Below, one piece after another: positions 10,837-23,007 of a stretch of DNA of 64,000 nucleotides. The position numbers and the translations under genes were made by a program. This DNA comes from Dipodascopsis uninucleata var. uninucleata (lineage: Eukaryota > Ascomycota > Lipomycetes > Lipomycetales > Lipomycetaceae). The stretch covers positions 682,001 through 746,000 of the forward strand of contig JAJLTO010000001.1 of the NCBI GenBank assembly GCA_030568195.1, given 5' to 3'. Below the pieces are notes generated by a model. The model saw nothing but the letters and a program-made list of their open reading frames with translations, did not search any database and had not been told where the DNA came from. Position 1 is the first letter of the stretch. Every line of letters begins with the position of its first letter.

Positions 10837-12708
10837 TTCGAATGATGTTTTTAGTTGAAAATCGATGGAATTTCAAAGATTATCGATGGAATTGATGGTG
10901 GTGATAGTAAAAATTCAGTAATAGATGGACAAAGACAGAAGAAAATGAATTGTGGGCATACCCAAGAATAAATATCACTGATTGAGTGCTCCGTTAGATA
11001 TATCTTGGGCTAACCATATGTGGAATAAGTACAAGACTCCTAACCTGAGAAGTTCTAGTACTATAAAGGAGAAACTTAGTCTACAACCCAGATCTTACTT
11101 AATCTAGACCATTTGATTGGCTTTTTCGTGTCTATGACTAAATATACGCTACGATTCTAGACGATGACCAAGTTTACTCACAACTGATATGAAAGCCAGC
11201 TATGCTATAAGTGATTAGACGCACAGCGCGATTCCTTATCTTGCACATGGAGGCCTCTTACTATGTACACAGACGGTATTCCCTAAACACAGTGCGCAGC
11301 CTGGCGAGTAGTTACAATAGTAGCGATGAGTTAAATAGTGCTAATACTGATAAAATAGTATATAAATAAATAAATAAGAATAATGTAACAGAGCAAATAA
11401 TAGGTATTAGTAACAACTAGCCATATTAACAAAAATAACAGTAGGCAGTAGGCAATAGCAGCTAGCATGGATAGCCATTAAGGCGAGGGCCTGCTATCTC
11501 TGTATCTCTCGACTCTCGCGATCCCGTACTTTATTTTAAACCACTATCTATCTACAGTGTATTTCCCGTATTAGCTAACATTAGCCATTGCCCTAATACT
11601 ACATTAATTTTTCTAGATTGCTTCCCGTCCGCCGCTTGTTTTTCGTTCTTACTGGATACCACGAATTCTCTTACAATTTGTGATTTTCTTTGTAGCGGGG
11701 AAAGGGTTCTAGGACCTATCTATTAGCGCATAAGCCCATGCAGATGTGTAAGCAAGCAATCTCTCCCGGGGGGACTTATGGCGTGCAAATTTTGCGACTA
11801 TTGCCACTATAATTCATACACGCTATACTACATATATCTCTATCTTCAAGCTGAAGGAAATCTCAGATAATGTAGAGTTTACGCGAGATCAACTCACTCT
11901 TGTTATATATGCGTCAAGCACAACCGTGATTCTATCTGCTGTATCTGATGACACATTGCTTTCAATAGATATAACAACGCCGTCCCCGTTAAAGCCCAAA
12001 TGTTGTATTATCTTGCCTCATTTGCCATTGTAGTATTTCTACCACTAATATGTAACTACTGCTTTTTTCATGTTTAACTTAGAACTGAGCGACTTAGTAG
12101 GCCGTAGGGCGAAGGGTACAATAGAACTTCGCCCACAGATAGGGCAATGTTTCGTCGCCTGGCTGTTAATTTGCACTAGCTCTTGGCCATTGACAAGCAG
12201 ATCCCTCAGGACAGACATCGTGGATAAGTGTTTACATAATCGTAGTTATACTAGTATGATATAGATAAGAATCTTTACAGGCTTACTGATGTGCTTCCTT
12301 CTCTCGAAAGCTGCCCAGGTAATGCGGCTCAAGCAAGTTACATAAATGTAATAACTATATGTTCATTTATGTAAAAGCTGAGCAAGAGTAATTTTGGGGT
12401 TTGGCAGTTATACTAGCCTAACCCTATGGGAGTGTCTCCTCCTCCTGGTGATCGAGAGTGAATTTTTTTTTATGAAGGAAAAAAAATTTATTAAATCGGA
12501 TATCCTTCTAGAAATCAGTACTTTGGAAAGTTCTTTACTACCAGTTCTTTAGCTAGTTTTTCTGTAAGAGGGCGAGCATTGCAAGGAACCCTTTTAGCTT
12601 CTCTTCAATTTTATAGAGCGAAATTTGATACAACCATATATTCTTATTGTTTAATCGCATCAAAAATTTTTACTGTTCCGTTCTCTCTTACAATAAATTT
12701 TTTTGAGA
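10837..12708. other. Intergenic region, no gene seen
   Basis: About 1.9 kb. From about 11,000 to 12,450 the base composition is noticeably less AT-rich than around the genes, stops occur in every frame, and no domain, terminal repeat or RNA gene is recognisable. The last 250 bp are AT-rich and hold the SNU13 promoter. Confidence 0.5.
12662..12671. promoter_or_regulatory. RRPE-like element upstream of SNU13
   Basis: AAAAATTTTT lies about 40 bp before the SNU13 ATG. It fits the core of the rRNA-processing element (RRPE) found in yeast ribosome-biogenesis promoters. In AT-rich DNA such runs occur by chance, so this is suggestive only. Confidence 0.35.
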
Positions 12709-13340
12709 ATGTCAGCTCCTAATCCTAAAGGTAAGAAGAATGGGCGAAGAACGAAGAGTCGGGGATCTCTAATCAGAGTAATTAAATTATGATATTCAAT
12801 GGCAAGGCATGTGGCGATTGAGATGGATATAATGATAGAGCTGAGTGCTATGTGAATTATATCAAACTAATAGAAGCTAACGACACGCTGAATACAGCTT
12901 TTCCATTGGCAGATGCTGCTTTGACTCAGCAAATATTGGATCTTGTTCAACAAGGTTCCCACTATCATCAGTTGAAGAAGGGTGCAAATGAAGGTGCGTT
13001 AAAATAAATTTTTCTTCAAGGTGTCTTGTCATTTTGTCTTGATTCAGAGGATGGTACTAATGTTACCTCTATTACAGCTACCAAAACGCTTAACAGAGGC
13101 ATTAGCGAATTCATTGTAATGGCCGCAGACACTGAGCCTATTGAGATTATTTTGCACCTTCCCTTACTCTGTGAGGACAAGAATGTGCCATATGTGTTCG
13201 TTCCGTCCAAGGTTGCCTTGGGACGCGCTTGTGGTGTTACTAGACCTGTTATTGCTGCTAGCATCACTAGCAACGACGCTAGTCAGCTGAAGAACCAGAT
13301 TTATGCTGTTAAGGACAAGATTGAACGACTTCTGATTTGA
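12709..13340 (+). CDS. SNU13: Snu13 (15.5K), kink-turn RNA-binding protein
   Basis: Three exons, 12709-12730, 12898-12993 and 13078-13340, give 126 residues, exactly the length of yeast Snu13. The protein binds the kink-turn of U4 snRNA and of box C/D snoRNAs, so it works in both the spliceosome and in rRNA methylation and processing. The L7Ae-family signature is clear: RQ-type stretch [20 protein letters not shown], then [20 protein letters not shown] and [12 protein letters not shown]. Intron 1 is fairly long for this window (167 nt) and intron 2 ends CTATTACAG. It sits 10 kb from NOP56, whose product joins it in the box C/D snoRNP. Confidence 0.97.
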
Positions 13341-14586
13341 GTTGTCTGTTTACATTAATGCTGTGTGGTGTGTTGCGAGACTAGAGTACTCAGTTCCAGT
13401 GGATCATATTTTGTTCGGTCTGGAATGTACTGGTCCGAACTACATTTACACGTGCATACCTATACTGTATTACAGTAAATGTATATTACAATGGTGATAA
13501 TCTATATCTAACTACCCTGAAATGAATGACTAAAATTGATAAAATACTCGATTTTTCCCTCCCAAAAAAGGGACAGTTAATTTATAGTATTTCATTAGTT
13601 TATTTCAGACATCTGTAAAATTCTCGACTATATTTATTTCTTCGCATGTGCTTGTATTTATATAAAAAGAAAAATATATTCAGCATAGTAAGAAAATCAT
13701 GAACAATGAAATATGCTTCTTACATTATCTGATGTCTGATAATATGCATTCTATATATCTCAAGGTTATGTGCCCTTCACCTGAGAAGTTACAACTCTCG
13801 TTGTGAATGTCGCTTTAGTACCATCGGGCGGCAACTTTACTAGTCTCTTAAGTACCCCATAAGATAGACCCAGTAATTCCTTGTTATAATTTTTACTTCT
13901 TTCATCTGGCTGCTAAATTACATGTATTATATTAGCTTGATTCTCGTTTCATAGATATCATGGAGTGAGACGTTAAATGACTTGCTTTATATCAGGGTTA
14001 GTAAAATTGCACTTCAGAAGTCAGCATGATTAGCGCCATGATTACCGCTTGCCCCAGCACTCTATATATCTTAACAGCATTTAAGGTCTACATAGCCATT
14101 TTTTTTTACGTCCAGCGTCCAGTCTATCTTTTGTCACCTCTGTTCCTTAGGTAAATCGACTCATTGACTGGTGACTATGCTATTTTCGTCGACCGATTAT
14201 TTTATATATGAGACGCGTATCACTGTACTTAAAGTTCTGGTTAATATTTCGGTGATAAAGGTCACAGAAAGTCACAATAACTAGCAGCGAAGACTAATAA
14301 TTATTTCACCTATTTTCTTCTTGTTTCTGGATACTGAAGAAACTAAGGGAGAGAAGAAAACTAAAATAAAAGAAAGCTCAGCCTTTGGTATATCAAGCTG
14401 AGTACTTTTTTGCCCCGCTGTTCCTAATCTAGCTGATATATAGCTATTTCGACACTACTCTCCGGCATATTCTTAATTTTAGCACACTAGACTTGCAGCA
14501 TATCGTATAGCTGAATATCTATAATATTTATTCATATCCTCTCGTTAAACGAATTCTACATAAAGGCGACAAAATCGTATTAAGAT
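13341..14586. other. Intergenic region upstream of the SLC35F-like gene
   Basis: About 1.25 kb of AT-rich sequence between the SNU13 stop and the next start. Only short frames without recognisable domains are present. A short poly-A/T-rich zone lies near 14,098-14,107. I see no RNA gene or repeat. Confidence 0.5.
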
Positions 14587-16282
14587 ATGTCTCTAGTTGC
14601 AGGGTCTTTACCTACGGGCCATCCACCGTTGAAGAGATCAGATTCTCTCGACCTTCTATCTCCTACACAATCTCTAACAGGCTCTGTGTCGCACCAGTAC
14701 GACTCGTCAGCACTGTCTTCAGACGACGAAACTGATTATCAACCAATATCTTTACGAATATCAGGCAGTAGCACAATGCAGAGTGGTAAAGGAAGCAACG
14801 GTAGTATTAGTCGCAACAATAGCTTGAACTCCAGAAGTGGAAGTACACCCTTTTCCGGAGGCTCTCCTTTCAACCGAAGCACAGTTAACAGATCGGAATA
14901 TCGATATCTGCATGCAAGATTAGATGATGATTTTGAAGACCATGGTGAAGATAATGAATACGATGGTGCCGATAGCACTTCTTTAATCTCAGATGGATTG
15001 CCAGAAAGTGCAATGTCGACCAAAGTACGATATGTCTAGTAAGTCTGAAAATTACGCTGACCTATATTTTGATGGCAGTAGCGAAATTATATGATACTAA
15101 TACTATTTTTAATACAGTGCTTTCTTTGCCCTTCTAATAGCATTAATTGCGTTTGTCATTCAAACAGAGGCAATGGGTTATGTTGCGCAAACTTTGCGAT
15201 ACCAGAAGCCAATGTTTATGCTATATATTACCCACAGTGCTTGGATTATATTGTATCCTTCGCAAATATTCATCAGGTGGTTGTTCAGTCCTGGAAAGTC
15301 ATTGTCATATATCATTCAAAAAAATGTGCGTATTGTGAAGTTGACTCTAGAGATGATCACCATTCAAAATAATTCTAAGCGATCTCTTGGTGTGTATCTT
15401 CTTCGAGCAGTCTTTATTTGCACTAGCGCTCTCACCATTGCTAGTACTACATGGTATATTGCTCTCGACTTAACCACACCGAGTGACGTTACTGCTATAT
15501 ATAATTGTTCGGCATTTTTTGCCTATGCATTTTCCGTTCCACTATTAAGTGAAAAATTAAAACTTACAAAAGCTATGAGTGTTATATTAGCGACTATTGG
15601 TGTTTTTATTGTTGCATATGGTGACAATTTTTTCCCTGTAACTGTTGGGAATGGTGAGCCTGCTCCAGAAAATCCTGATGGCTCTCCTAATGAGTTGCCT
15701 GCGAATCGTCTGACGGGAAATGTTATTATCGGCATAGGTGCTTTACTTTATGGGCTGTATGAGGTTCTCTACAAGAAATTGGCTTGTCCACCCTCGAACG
15801 TTTCTGTCAGGCAGTCTGTAGTGTTTGCTAATTTTTTTGGGTCTTGTATGGGTCTTTGTAATTTGACTGTTGTATGGATCTGCTTGCCGGTTCTGCATAT
15901 TCTGGGTTTTGAAGTTTTTGAAGCTCCTCTTGGTCCAGCATTCTTTGCTGTTTTAATTTCTGTCCTTTCAAATGCTGCATATAGTAGCAGCTTCTTACTT
16001 GTGATGTCATTAACGTCTCCTGTTTGGGCTAGCGTTGCTTCTCTTTTGACTATTTTTCTCGTTGCTATATGCGATTGGTTTTTCTTTGGTACACCTCTCA
16101 CGCTCGGTGCTATTGCTGGAGGCTCTCTCATCGCTCTTGCATTTACCGTGCTTGCTTATGCAGGCTGGCAGGATGCCGTGGAGGATGAAAACCACTTTAT
16201 AACTGATGAGGAGATAGCTGCAGCTGAATCAAGACGAATGAGAGCAACAATTATTGAAGACGCTGCTACATCGCATGCTTGA
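14587..16282 (+). CDS. EamA/SLC35F-type membrane transporter
   Basis: Two exons, 14587-15038 and 15118-16282, with a branch site ATACTAATACT, give 538 residues. About 150 N-terminal residues are polar and Ser/Asp-rich and end just before the first membrane helix at the splice junction. The rest is a ten-helix drug/metabolite transporter. The stretch TPSDVTAIYNCSAFFAYAF and then GVFIVAYGD are typical of SLC35F3/F4/F5 proteins and of the yeast vacuolar-membrane proteins Thi74 and Yml018c. These relatives are linked to thiamine or unknown substrates; the substrate here cannot be told from sequence. The C-terminal tail ISTDEE-like part (FITDEEIAAAESRR) is cytosolic and acidic. Minus-strand frames within 15,523-16,195 are shadows. 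Confidence 0.85.
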
Positions 16283-16714
16283 AAATAGATTTTGGTGTCT
16301 TAGAATCTTATATATCTGTTTGATTTCCATAGGATCACATTCTCGGATTGTAAAATATATATTGTCTGGAGTATTTTTCTCTCTTGTGCGTACCTACCAT
16401 TTTGCAAGTAGAAGCTACTCACTAAGTGTTTTGCTGTGGCCCTCATTTGTGTTATTTTACAGATATTTCCAAATTTTCCAAGTTTTTTGTTTGCAGTCCT
16501 TTTTTTTGGGAGAAACGTGCCGTGGTGTGTATGACTGTAGTTATATAGTTTTAATAGATAATTGAGCCGCTCGGAAAAAATCTCAACTTGAGTCTTATAG
16601 TCCTATGTTTTAATATATTCATAAGTTTGAAACCGAATATACTATCCTACATTATCGCGTTGCAGTGTTACATCTAGATATATCGGCTGAGAATTGTGAT
16701 ACCGTCAGTATCAA
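16283..16714. other. Intergenic region between two divergent-function plus-strand genes
   Basis: 432 bp, T-rich on the left (3' UTR of the transporter) and AT-rich on the right (promoter of the next gene). Nothing else seen. Confidence 0.5.
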
Positions 16715-18133
16715 ATGATGTACAGTAGTAGTCTAAGCAAGATCGGTCGCAGTTTGGTACATTTCGGTAGTAGGACATTCAATGGTTCTTTTACGACAAT
16801 ACCAGCATCGCCATCACTTTTTCTGAAGCAGGCCGTTGTACATCAGTCAATAGGTGGCATTGATGGAAAACAGTTGTATTATGCAAGATGTGTACTGGAA
16901 TCCAGTAAGTCACTTGGTCTCTCTTTTATATTTAGGAGAGACTTCGTAACTCGTGGGCCTTTTAAGAAGGGACCTCATCAGAACAAGGAAGACCCGGTAT
17001 CAACCAATCGCAAGGAAAGTGTAGATGACGATGCGAACCTTATACCAGTGTACAATGTTGCTCAACTTGAAGAAATCCTTAAGAAAGCTCAAGATGGGAC
17101 TCTAGATACTAAAGACGTCGCTCAATTGAGACAAAAACCTGACGACAGCCTAGATGTTCACGCCGCCAAATCAGTCTCAGCAGAAGAATATAAGCCACAT
17201 TCAAATGGACTAATACTGGCAATAGGCGTTTTAATTATTATGTTTGGAACTCAGGTTGCCAGCTTTTATGACTATGAGTTTTGGTCAAAATATGCGTCGA
17301 TAACTATACCGTCATCTCCTTCAGGAACTGAAGTTAAATTGGAACCAATAGCATTGCTTATGAACGTCTTCTCTACGACGTCTACGGGACAATTTCTCAC
17401 CAATACCTTTATTGGATACTATGCAATTCGCGCATCGGTAATAGCTCTCGGAACTATGACAACGATGACTCTACTAGCACTCTTTGCTGCCTGGGGTAAT
17501 AGATCTATATTCTACGAGGCTGAAAAATCGTACACAACTCAAGTTCAACATGCAGATATAGATGGCGATATAGTTCAAGAGAAGGTCAGAGTATGCAAGG
17601 GTGTACAAAATGCTACGTCTAATACCATTATGATATTTTCTATAGGTAAGTTTCGTGGTTTTGAGATAGAGGAAGCTATGCTACTTATTTTTCGGATCAC
17701 AAATTGATTGACAATTGCTTTTACGTAGCATCACTTTCGGGACTAATGTTTCCTAACACATTTGTTCCCCTACTTGGACCATGCCCCCTTCTAGCTTTAC
17801 CTATGATGGGCCTAATGTAAGTAGCGACCGGTAGCTAAAGACATTATATTGATTCCTAACTAACACTTTTGACTTTTAAGAGCCGATTTTGTATCAGTGT
17901 TCCGACTGGCACGGGAATCACCTACTTTGGCTGACGAAGGACGTTCTTTATTAAACCGTGCAGGTCTTTCTGATCTTGCGCATTTATATGGAGTAGTGGC
18001 TGGCGCTACCATATGGTTTTTGGCAATAAGATGGTCGGCTGTTGGACGACAAATAAGATCAAACCGGAAGGGTCTACAATACGCGATATCCAATATTTTA
18101 ATGAGAGGACCAGGAAAATGGAAAATTCTGTAA
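16715..18133 (+). CDS. Unrecognised membrane protein, probably mitochondrial
   Basis: Three exons, 16715-17645, 17729-17816 and 17881-18133, give 423 residues; junction phases agree and the last intron carries CCTAACTAAC. I do not recognise the family. The first 85 or so residues are rich in Arg, Ser and hydroxylated residues and poor in acids, which suits a mitochondrial targeting sequence. A polar linker follows, then a first membrane helix at about residues 165-182 (LILAIGVLIIMFGTQVASF), a second near RASVIALGTMTTMTLLALFA, a third pair spanning the exon 1-2-3 junctions (SLSGLMFPNTFVPLLGPCPL), and a last one at GVVAGATIWFLAIRW. The order presequence, soluble segment, membrane helices suggests an inner-membrane protein. 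Function is unknown. Confidence 0.75.
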
Positions 18134-18585
18134 TTCTTGAATACAATTTGCTTCTACATTGGAAGCTTGTATATATATAAACCTATCAATGGACTAATAA
18201 AGAAGTTCTCTTCTAATATAAGAACTAGTTATCCTTTAAATAGATTAAATTTGTAGTTTATATATATCGCTGGATTCATATTTGACAGATAACATCAGTA
18301 CAGGTTCAAAATTCTCTATTCTATTCAAGATGATATGTTGTACACTTACACCTCAATCGTAATATTCTTATGCACTTAAGCTCAGTACACATCAGCCACG
18401 TCTACACTCTAGAGAACGTCGTAAGTATACTAAAAGTGCTAATAGCACTATTATCAACAATTCAACTTTCTATTATCTACGTTGTTGTAATTAGCGTCTC
18501 ATCATTCATTCATCTAACTAAGGTCTCATTTTATCGTCGGAAAACACAATCTGGTATCCAATTATCCAATAGCTACCTAACCGCA
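18134..18585. other. Intergenic region upstream of ARP2
   Basis: 452 bp of AT-rich sequence. A short unrelated plus-strand frame runs into the ARP2 start but has no domain. Otherwise nothing seen. Confidence 0.5.
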
Positions 18586-20324
18586 ATGGCCGAGCAACCA
18601 ATTGGTAAGTAATTAAACGTATAATAGGCGACGACAGTGGTCAGGCAGCCGTAGTGGCCGAGGGGGCGGATAATATGTATAGTCGATAGAAAGATTCATT
18701 GAAGACGAAAGAACATTGTTCAGCAAAAATTAATAGTTTATTATGTCTATTGTCATTCTAACTATAAATTAGTCCTCGATCAGGGTACTGGATTTGTGAA
18801 GATTGGTCGTGGAGGTACTAATTTTCCCGATCATACGTTCCCTTCTATCATAGGCCGTCCTATATTACGTGCCGAAGAACGCACAGGAAATGTCGAAATC
18901 AAAGATATCATGGCAGGAGATGAAGCTAGCGCAGTTCGTACAATGCTCCAAATATCATATCCGGTATGTGCTTATTTGGTTCCTATTCCAAAAGGGGATG
19001 CAAACTACTTTGATTGAATTTACTTAGCGGCTGTGCTTATGAGTGAAGGAGTGCTGAAAGAGATGGGCTGGCGATGTTTATCGATCTTTGAGTATTAATA
19101 TCTGTTGCGAAGAAGAGATATAAAAGATGCATTGCTAACACTAATGGCTCTTTGTTACTGGCATTTTTGCTTGATCATAGATGGAAAACGGAATCATCAA
19201 AAACTGGGAAGACATGTGCCACCTCTGGGATTATGCATTCTATGAGCGTATGAACATAGACACCACAGGAAGGAAGATACTTCTAACAGAGCCTACAATG
19301 AATCCATTGAGTAACCGTGAAAAAATGGTTGAAACAATGTTTGAGAAGTACAATTTCGGCGGAGTCTATGTTGCCATTCAAGCTGTGCTTGCACTCTACG
19401 CACAAGGTCTCTCATCGGGTGTTGTTGTTGACTCTGGTGACGGTGTCACACACATTGTTCCTGTTTATGAATCTGTTGTTCTTAATCATCTGACACGCCG
19501 TTTGGATGTTGCCGGAAGAGATGTTACTAGACAGTTGATTAAATTGCTCTTACGCCGGGGTTATGCCTTCAACAGAACAGCAGACTTTGAAACCGTTCGC
19601 CAAATTAAAGAGAAACTTTGCTACGTCAGCTATGATATTGAACTTGATAGCAAGTTAGCGGAGGAGACTACAGTTCTGGTTGAATCATACACTGTAAGTA
19701 TATGCATAAAACATAGGAGTACAACATAATTTATTAATGAGCTACTATAGCTTCCGGATGGTCGTACAATTCGTGTTGGTTCTGAACGTTTCGAAGCTCC
19801 GGAGTGCTTGTTCCAACCTCATCTTGTGGACGTTGAACAGCCTGGTATAGCTGAGTTCTTATTTAACACCATTCAAGCAGCAGATCTTGATGTCAGATCG
19901 AGTTTGTATCGCAATATCGTTCTATCAGGTGGTTCTAGTATGTACCCCGGATTGCCTAGCCGACTTGAAAAAGAGTTAAAGCAACTGTGGTTGACTCGAG
20001 TTTTGAACGGTGATCCAGCTAGATTGAATGTAAGATTTTATTTATCCATTATTGCCATTCATGTCACATAGCTAACTATTTTTACAGAAGTTCAAGGTCA
20101 GAATCGAAGATCCACCAAGACGCCGACATATGGTATTCCTTGGAGGAGCTGTATTAGCTAATATTATGGCTGATAAAGATCACATGTAAGTATATAATTT
20201 GTTTCGGTTTGTCGGCGATATATATCTCGATATATTAACGTACAAAATTGTGACCAGGTGGATTTCTAAAGAAGAATGGGAGGAGCAAGGACCTAAAGTG
20301 CTAGACAAGCTAGGACCAAGATAG
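18586..20324 (+). CDS. ARP2: Actin-related protein 2 (Arp2/3 complex)
   Basis: Six exons, 18586-18604, 18773-18963, 19181-19693, 19751-20029, 20088-20185 and 20258-20324, give 388 residues, the normal Arp2 length. Arp2 pairs with Arp3 to nucleate branched actin filaments at endocytic sites and growing tips. The chain begins [20 protein letters not shown], carrying the phosphate-1 loop, continues with [20 protein letters not shown], the phosphate-2 loop [17 protein letters not shown], the adenine-binding [18 protein letters not shown] and ends [21 protein letters not shown]-like. The DQGTG and [15 protein letters not shown] stretches distinguish Arp2 from actin and Arp3. The first coding exon is only 19 nt, and introns 1 and 2 (168 and 217 nt) are the longest well-supported introns in the window. 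Confidence 0.96.
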
Positions 20325-21238
20325 AGAACGAAAAGTATCCGCGTCTTTCATTCAGAGAAAAGTAACAGATCTCTAAGTTACCTAAAGCAAATTTATCATG
20401 ACTACAGCTGAGACGAAAATCAGATATTCGTTTCATCAAGAAAATTGGAGTACAGAAGAGGCTTGATATGTTTTGCCATATAAAGAGCCTTCGAATCAAA
20501 ATTTTCTAGACTCATACTCTCATCAATGTGTTCTTATTTTCTGTTCCTGCTAATTGTCTTATTTATATTTTTATTGCAACATTGACCAATAGCTAGTATA
20601 CTAGTGTTCTTATTATTCTTATTGATTTCAATTATTGTTTTTTACTATACTGTTTCTCTTTATTATTGAATATTTTGTTCAGACTCCAGCCCCACGCGGC
20701 AGTCTTCCTCAATAGGTTGTAGGATAAATCTGTCGTCATAAATATTTCTTGGTGTACACAATCATTCTTTATTCTTCTTTTCTTTTCTTCTGTACCATCA
20801 ATTTCTTCTCATGCCATTCTGGTCAAAGGACGACACGAGTTTTAAGTGCTGTCGAGTCAACTGCAAATGCTTTAATCATAATTCAGAAGGAAACTGCCAA
20901 TAAACTATCAACAAAATTGAAGGAAATTTTCATTTGAACTCTCAAATACCAAACTTCAATACTTTATCAGTATAAATTTAATCCAGGTAATGACATTATG
21001 TATGCATAACTTCAAAAAAATTCACTGGATACACAGTCATCGATAAACAAAACACGGAAGTATACTTTAAATGTTAAAATTATAATGAACGCCAATGACA
21101 GCAATAATATCTATAACAAAAATTAACATATATAGAATCAAAATTAAATAGTCAGCAAAGCTTTATACAAATCTTGGAGAGGTCTATTAGATGGAGAGTA
21201 TGGTCCTCAGCTATAGAACAGGATCGCTTCGGCGAAAC
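20325..21238. other. Intergenic region between convergent ARP2 and kinesin genes
   Basis: 914 bp, strongly AT-rich. Only short frames without recognisable domains (for example 20749-20937). It holds the 3' UTRs of the two convergent genes; nothing else seen. Confidence 0.5.
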
Positions 21239-22681
21239 CTATTTGGTAGGGCTCTCTTGTGCAAGCGAATTAAGAGATAAGTCAAATGTGTTTAAATGTG
21301 ATCCATCTATCGGTCTTAGAGCTTCTCCTCTGAAAGACGATGTATTCGTGGAAAAAGGCTTTTTTAAGCTTTCAATCTGCACATCTTTTTCAGACAGCGC
21401 CTGGCGCAATTCCAGGATTTCAGCATCTTTTGAGCGCATCAATACACTACTATTACTTGTGTTTCCATTCGAATTTAGAATTAATCTGGTCAATTGTGAA
21501 ACCTTGTCTCTAAAAGCATCTCGTTGTATCTCTAATTCATGCTTCTCACGCTGATAAGCCTCTCGCTCATTTAAAATTATTTGTCGAGCATCTGCTAATT
21601 CAACTTGTAAAACTTCAGATTCTGCCTTTTCTCGCTCGAGATCAAGTTTAAGAGCCTCTATAGTGGCTAGAGCCACTTCATTCGCCGCTGCAGACATAGC
21701 CGACTGTTGAACCGCTGATTTGACCGGAGCAATTGGAATATTCTTTACCCTTGAAGCAAATCTCAGGGTATTCACAGATTCATTGAAATGTCGTTGAGTA
21801 GTCGGCTTCTCGTGAATTGTACACAGTACATTTACTAAACTGCGGCCGGATAGGCCATGCTGAAGAATTCTGGTAAGTTTACTATCACGATATGGCATAT
21901 GCTGGTCCTTAACTCCAGATGAGGAACCAGCAAGCCTCGCAATAATAGTTCCTAGAGCAAGCAAAGACTTGTTAATATACGCGCCCTCCTTCCTTCTGGC
22001 TTCATCAGCAGCACCACGTTCCGAACCAGCAAGATCGCACAGGCTAAGCGTACTTCGAACTCCATCAGATCTTTTAATAGTGAGCTGCATGATCGCGTGC
22101 GATCGTGAAGATACCGAATTATGTTCGGTGCCTTCAGTTTTTCTTGCTTCGTTGCCTCGTAATATAAAAGCATTGACTTTGCTGGCGCTATTAACTTCGA
22201 TACCTCGAAGGTTTCGTATGACTACTTCCCCTGTATTAGGATCGTCATGAATCTTCAAAGCATCTGACGGAGTTTCTGGTGCAAGAAGATCTTTCAAATG
22301 CTCATTATATATTTCCAGATAGCTGAGTGATACCGTCGCACCTGCAGGGAGACTTGTAAACACATCAGCTATTGCTCGAGGGACAACACCGGGATCTTTG
22401 CTGGTTCCCTGCATTGAGTGCGTCTTTCCAGTACCTGTCATTCCATAAGCAAACATAGTAGCACTATATCCATCGATCACAGCATCTACCAGGGATCTAG
22501 CCGTGTCTTGATATACTTGTGCTGTCGTCGTATTTGGTTCGAACACCTGATCGAACTCGAATGTACCGGTATCAGGTGCTGTTACTGTTTTATCTGTAAT
22601 TTCCCATGGAGAAGGCGACCGATCTGATGGCTGCCCCGGTCGCAAACGAATCGTTACTGAAACTGAAGATTGCTTCAACAT
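21239..22681 (-). CDS. Short N-terminal kinesin motor protein (kinesin-7/Kip2-like)
   Basis: A single exon codes for 480 residues from the ATG at 22681; an upstream in-frame ATG at 22723 adds 14 residues but the motor fold begins at the later one (SVSVTIRLRPG). The P-loop GMTGTGKTH is at residues 80-88, switch I NSVSSRSH at 188-195 and switch II DLAGSE at 216-221, so the motor ATPase looks intact. After the motor come roughly 150 residues of coiled coil with Glu/Lys/Ala heptads, and a short tail ending ESPTK. Plus-strand shadow frames are ignored. Sequence features such as the early motor and N-terminal position suggest the CENP-E/Kip2/Tea2 branch of plus-end-directed kinesins. At 480 residues it is short for that branch, which usually has long stalks. 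Intronless, unlike its neighbours. Confidence 0.85.
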   Translation of the reverse strand: MLKQSSVSVTIRLRPGQPSDRSPSPWEITDKTVTAPDTGTFEFDQVFEPNTTTAQVYQDTARSLVDAVIDGYSATMFAYGMTGTGKTHSMQGTSKDPGVVPRAIADVFTSLPAGATVSLSYLEIYNEHLKDLLAPETPSDALKIHDDPNTGEVVIRNLRGIEVNSASKVNAFILRGNEARKTEGTEHNSVSSRSHAIMQLTIKRSDGVRSTLSLCDLAGSERGAADEARRKEGAYINKSLLALGTIIARLAGSSSGVKDQHMPYRDSKLTRILQHGLSGRSLVNVLCTIHEKPTTQRHFNESVNTLRFASRVKNIPIAPVKSAVQQSAMSAAANEVALATIEALKLDLEREKAESEVLQVELADARQIILNEREAYQREKHELEIQRDAFRDKVSQLTRLILNSNGNTSNSSVLMRSKDAEILELRQALSEKDVQIESLKKPFSTNTSSFRGEALRPIDGSHLNTFDLSLNSLAQESPTK

Positions 22682-23007
22682 TCCTATTAGTTGTACTCGC
22701 GTTACTATAATGAACAGAGCCAAGGAACTGCGGAAATTTGCAAGCTTCCCAAAATAAATTCACACGAGACGCTTTTGTACTAATAAAGATACAAAACACG
22801 TTTTACACAAGAGTAAACAATACTCTACTCATCAAAGGTACTAGACCCTTTATTATATGGACCTAATGTCACCCCAATTAAAGTTAGAAAATTAATTTGG
22901 ACGATAAAACTGAATGAAAAACTGAATGAAAAAAAAAATCTTCTGAGAACTCAGATTGTACAAGAGAACTCAACGAAAAAAAGAGAAATATATGACCGCA
23001 GTTGAAC
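22682..23007. other. Bidirectional promoter, kinesin / NOP56
   Basis: 326 bp between divergent start codons. It is AT-rich with a directly repeated ACTGAATGAAAAA at about 22,908-22,932 and a poly-A run just before NOP56. A clear RRPE core is not present. Confidence 0.45.

Noticed and set aside
12731-12897. Box C/D snoRNA in SNU13 intron 1
   Set aside because: An ATGATAG and a CTGA are present, but the C box deviates from RTGATGA and there is no terminal stem.
15523-16195. Several minus-strand frames of 60-120 codons
   Set aside because: They are shadows of the SLC35F-like transporter exon on the plus strand.
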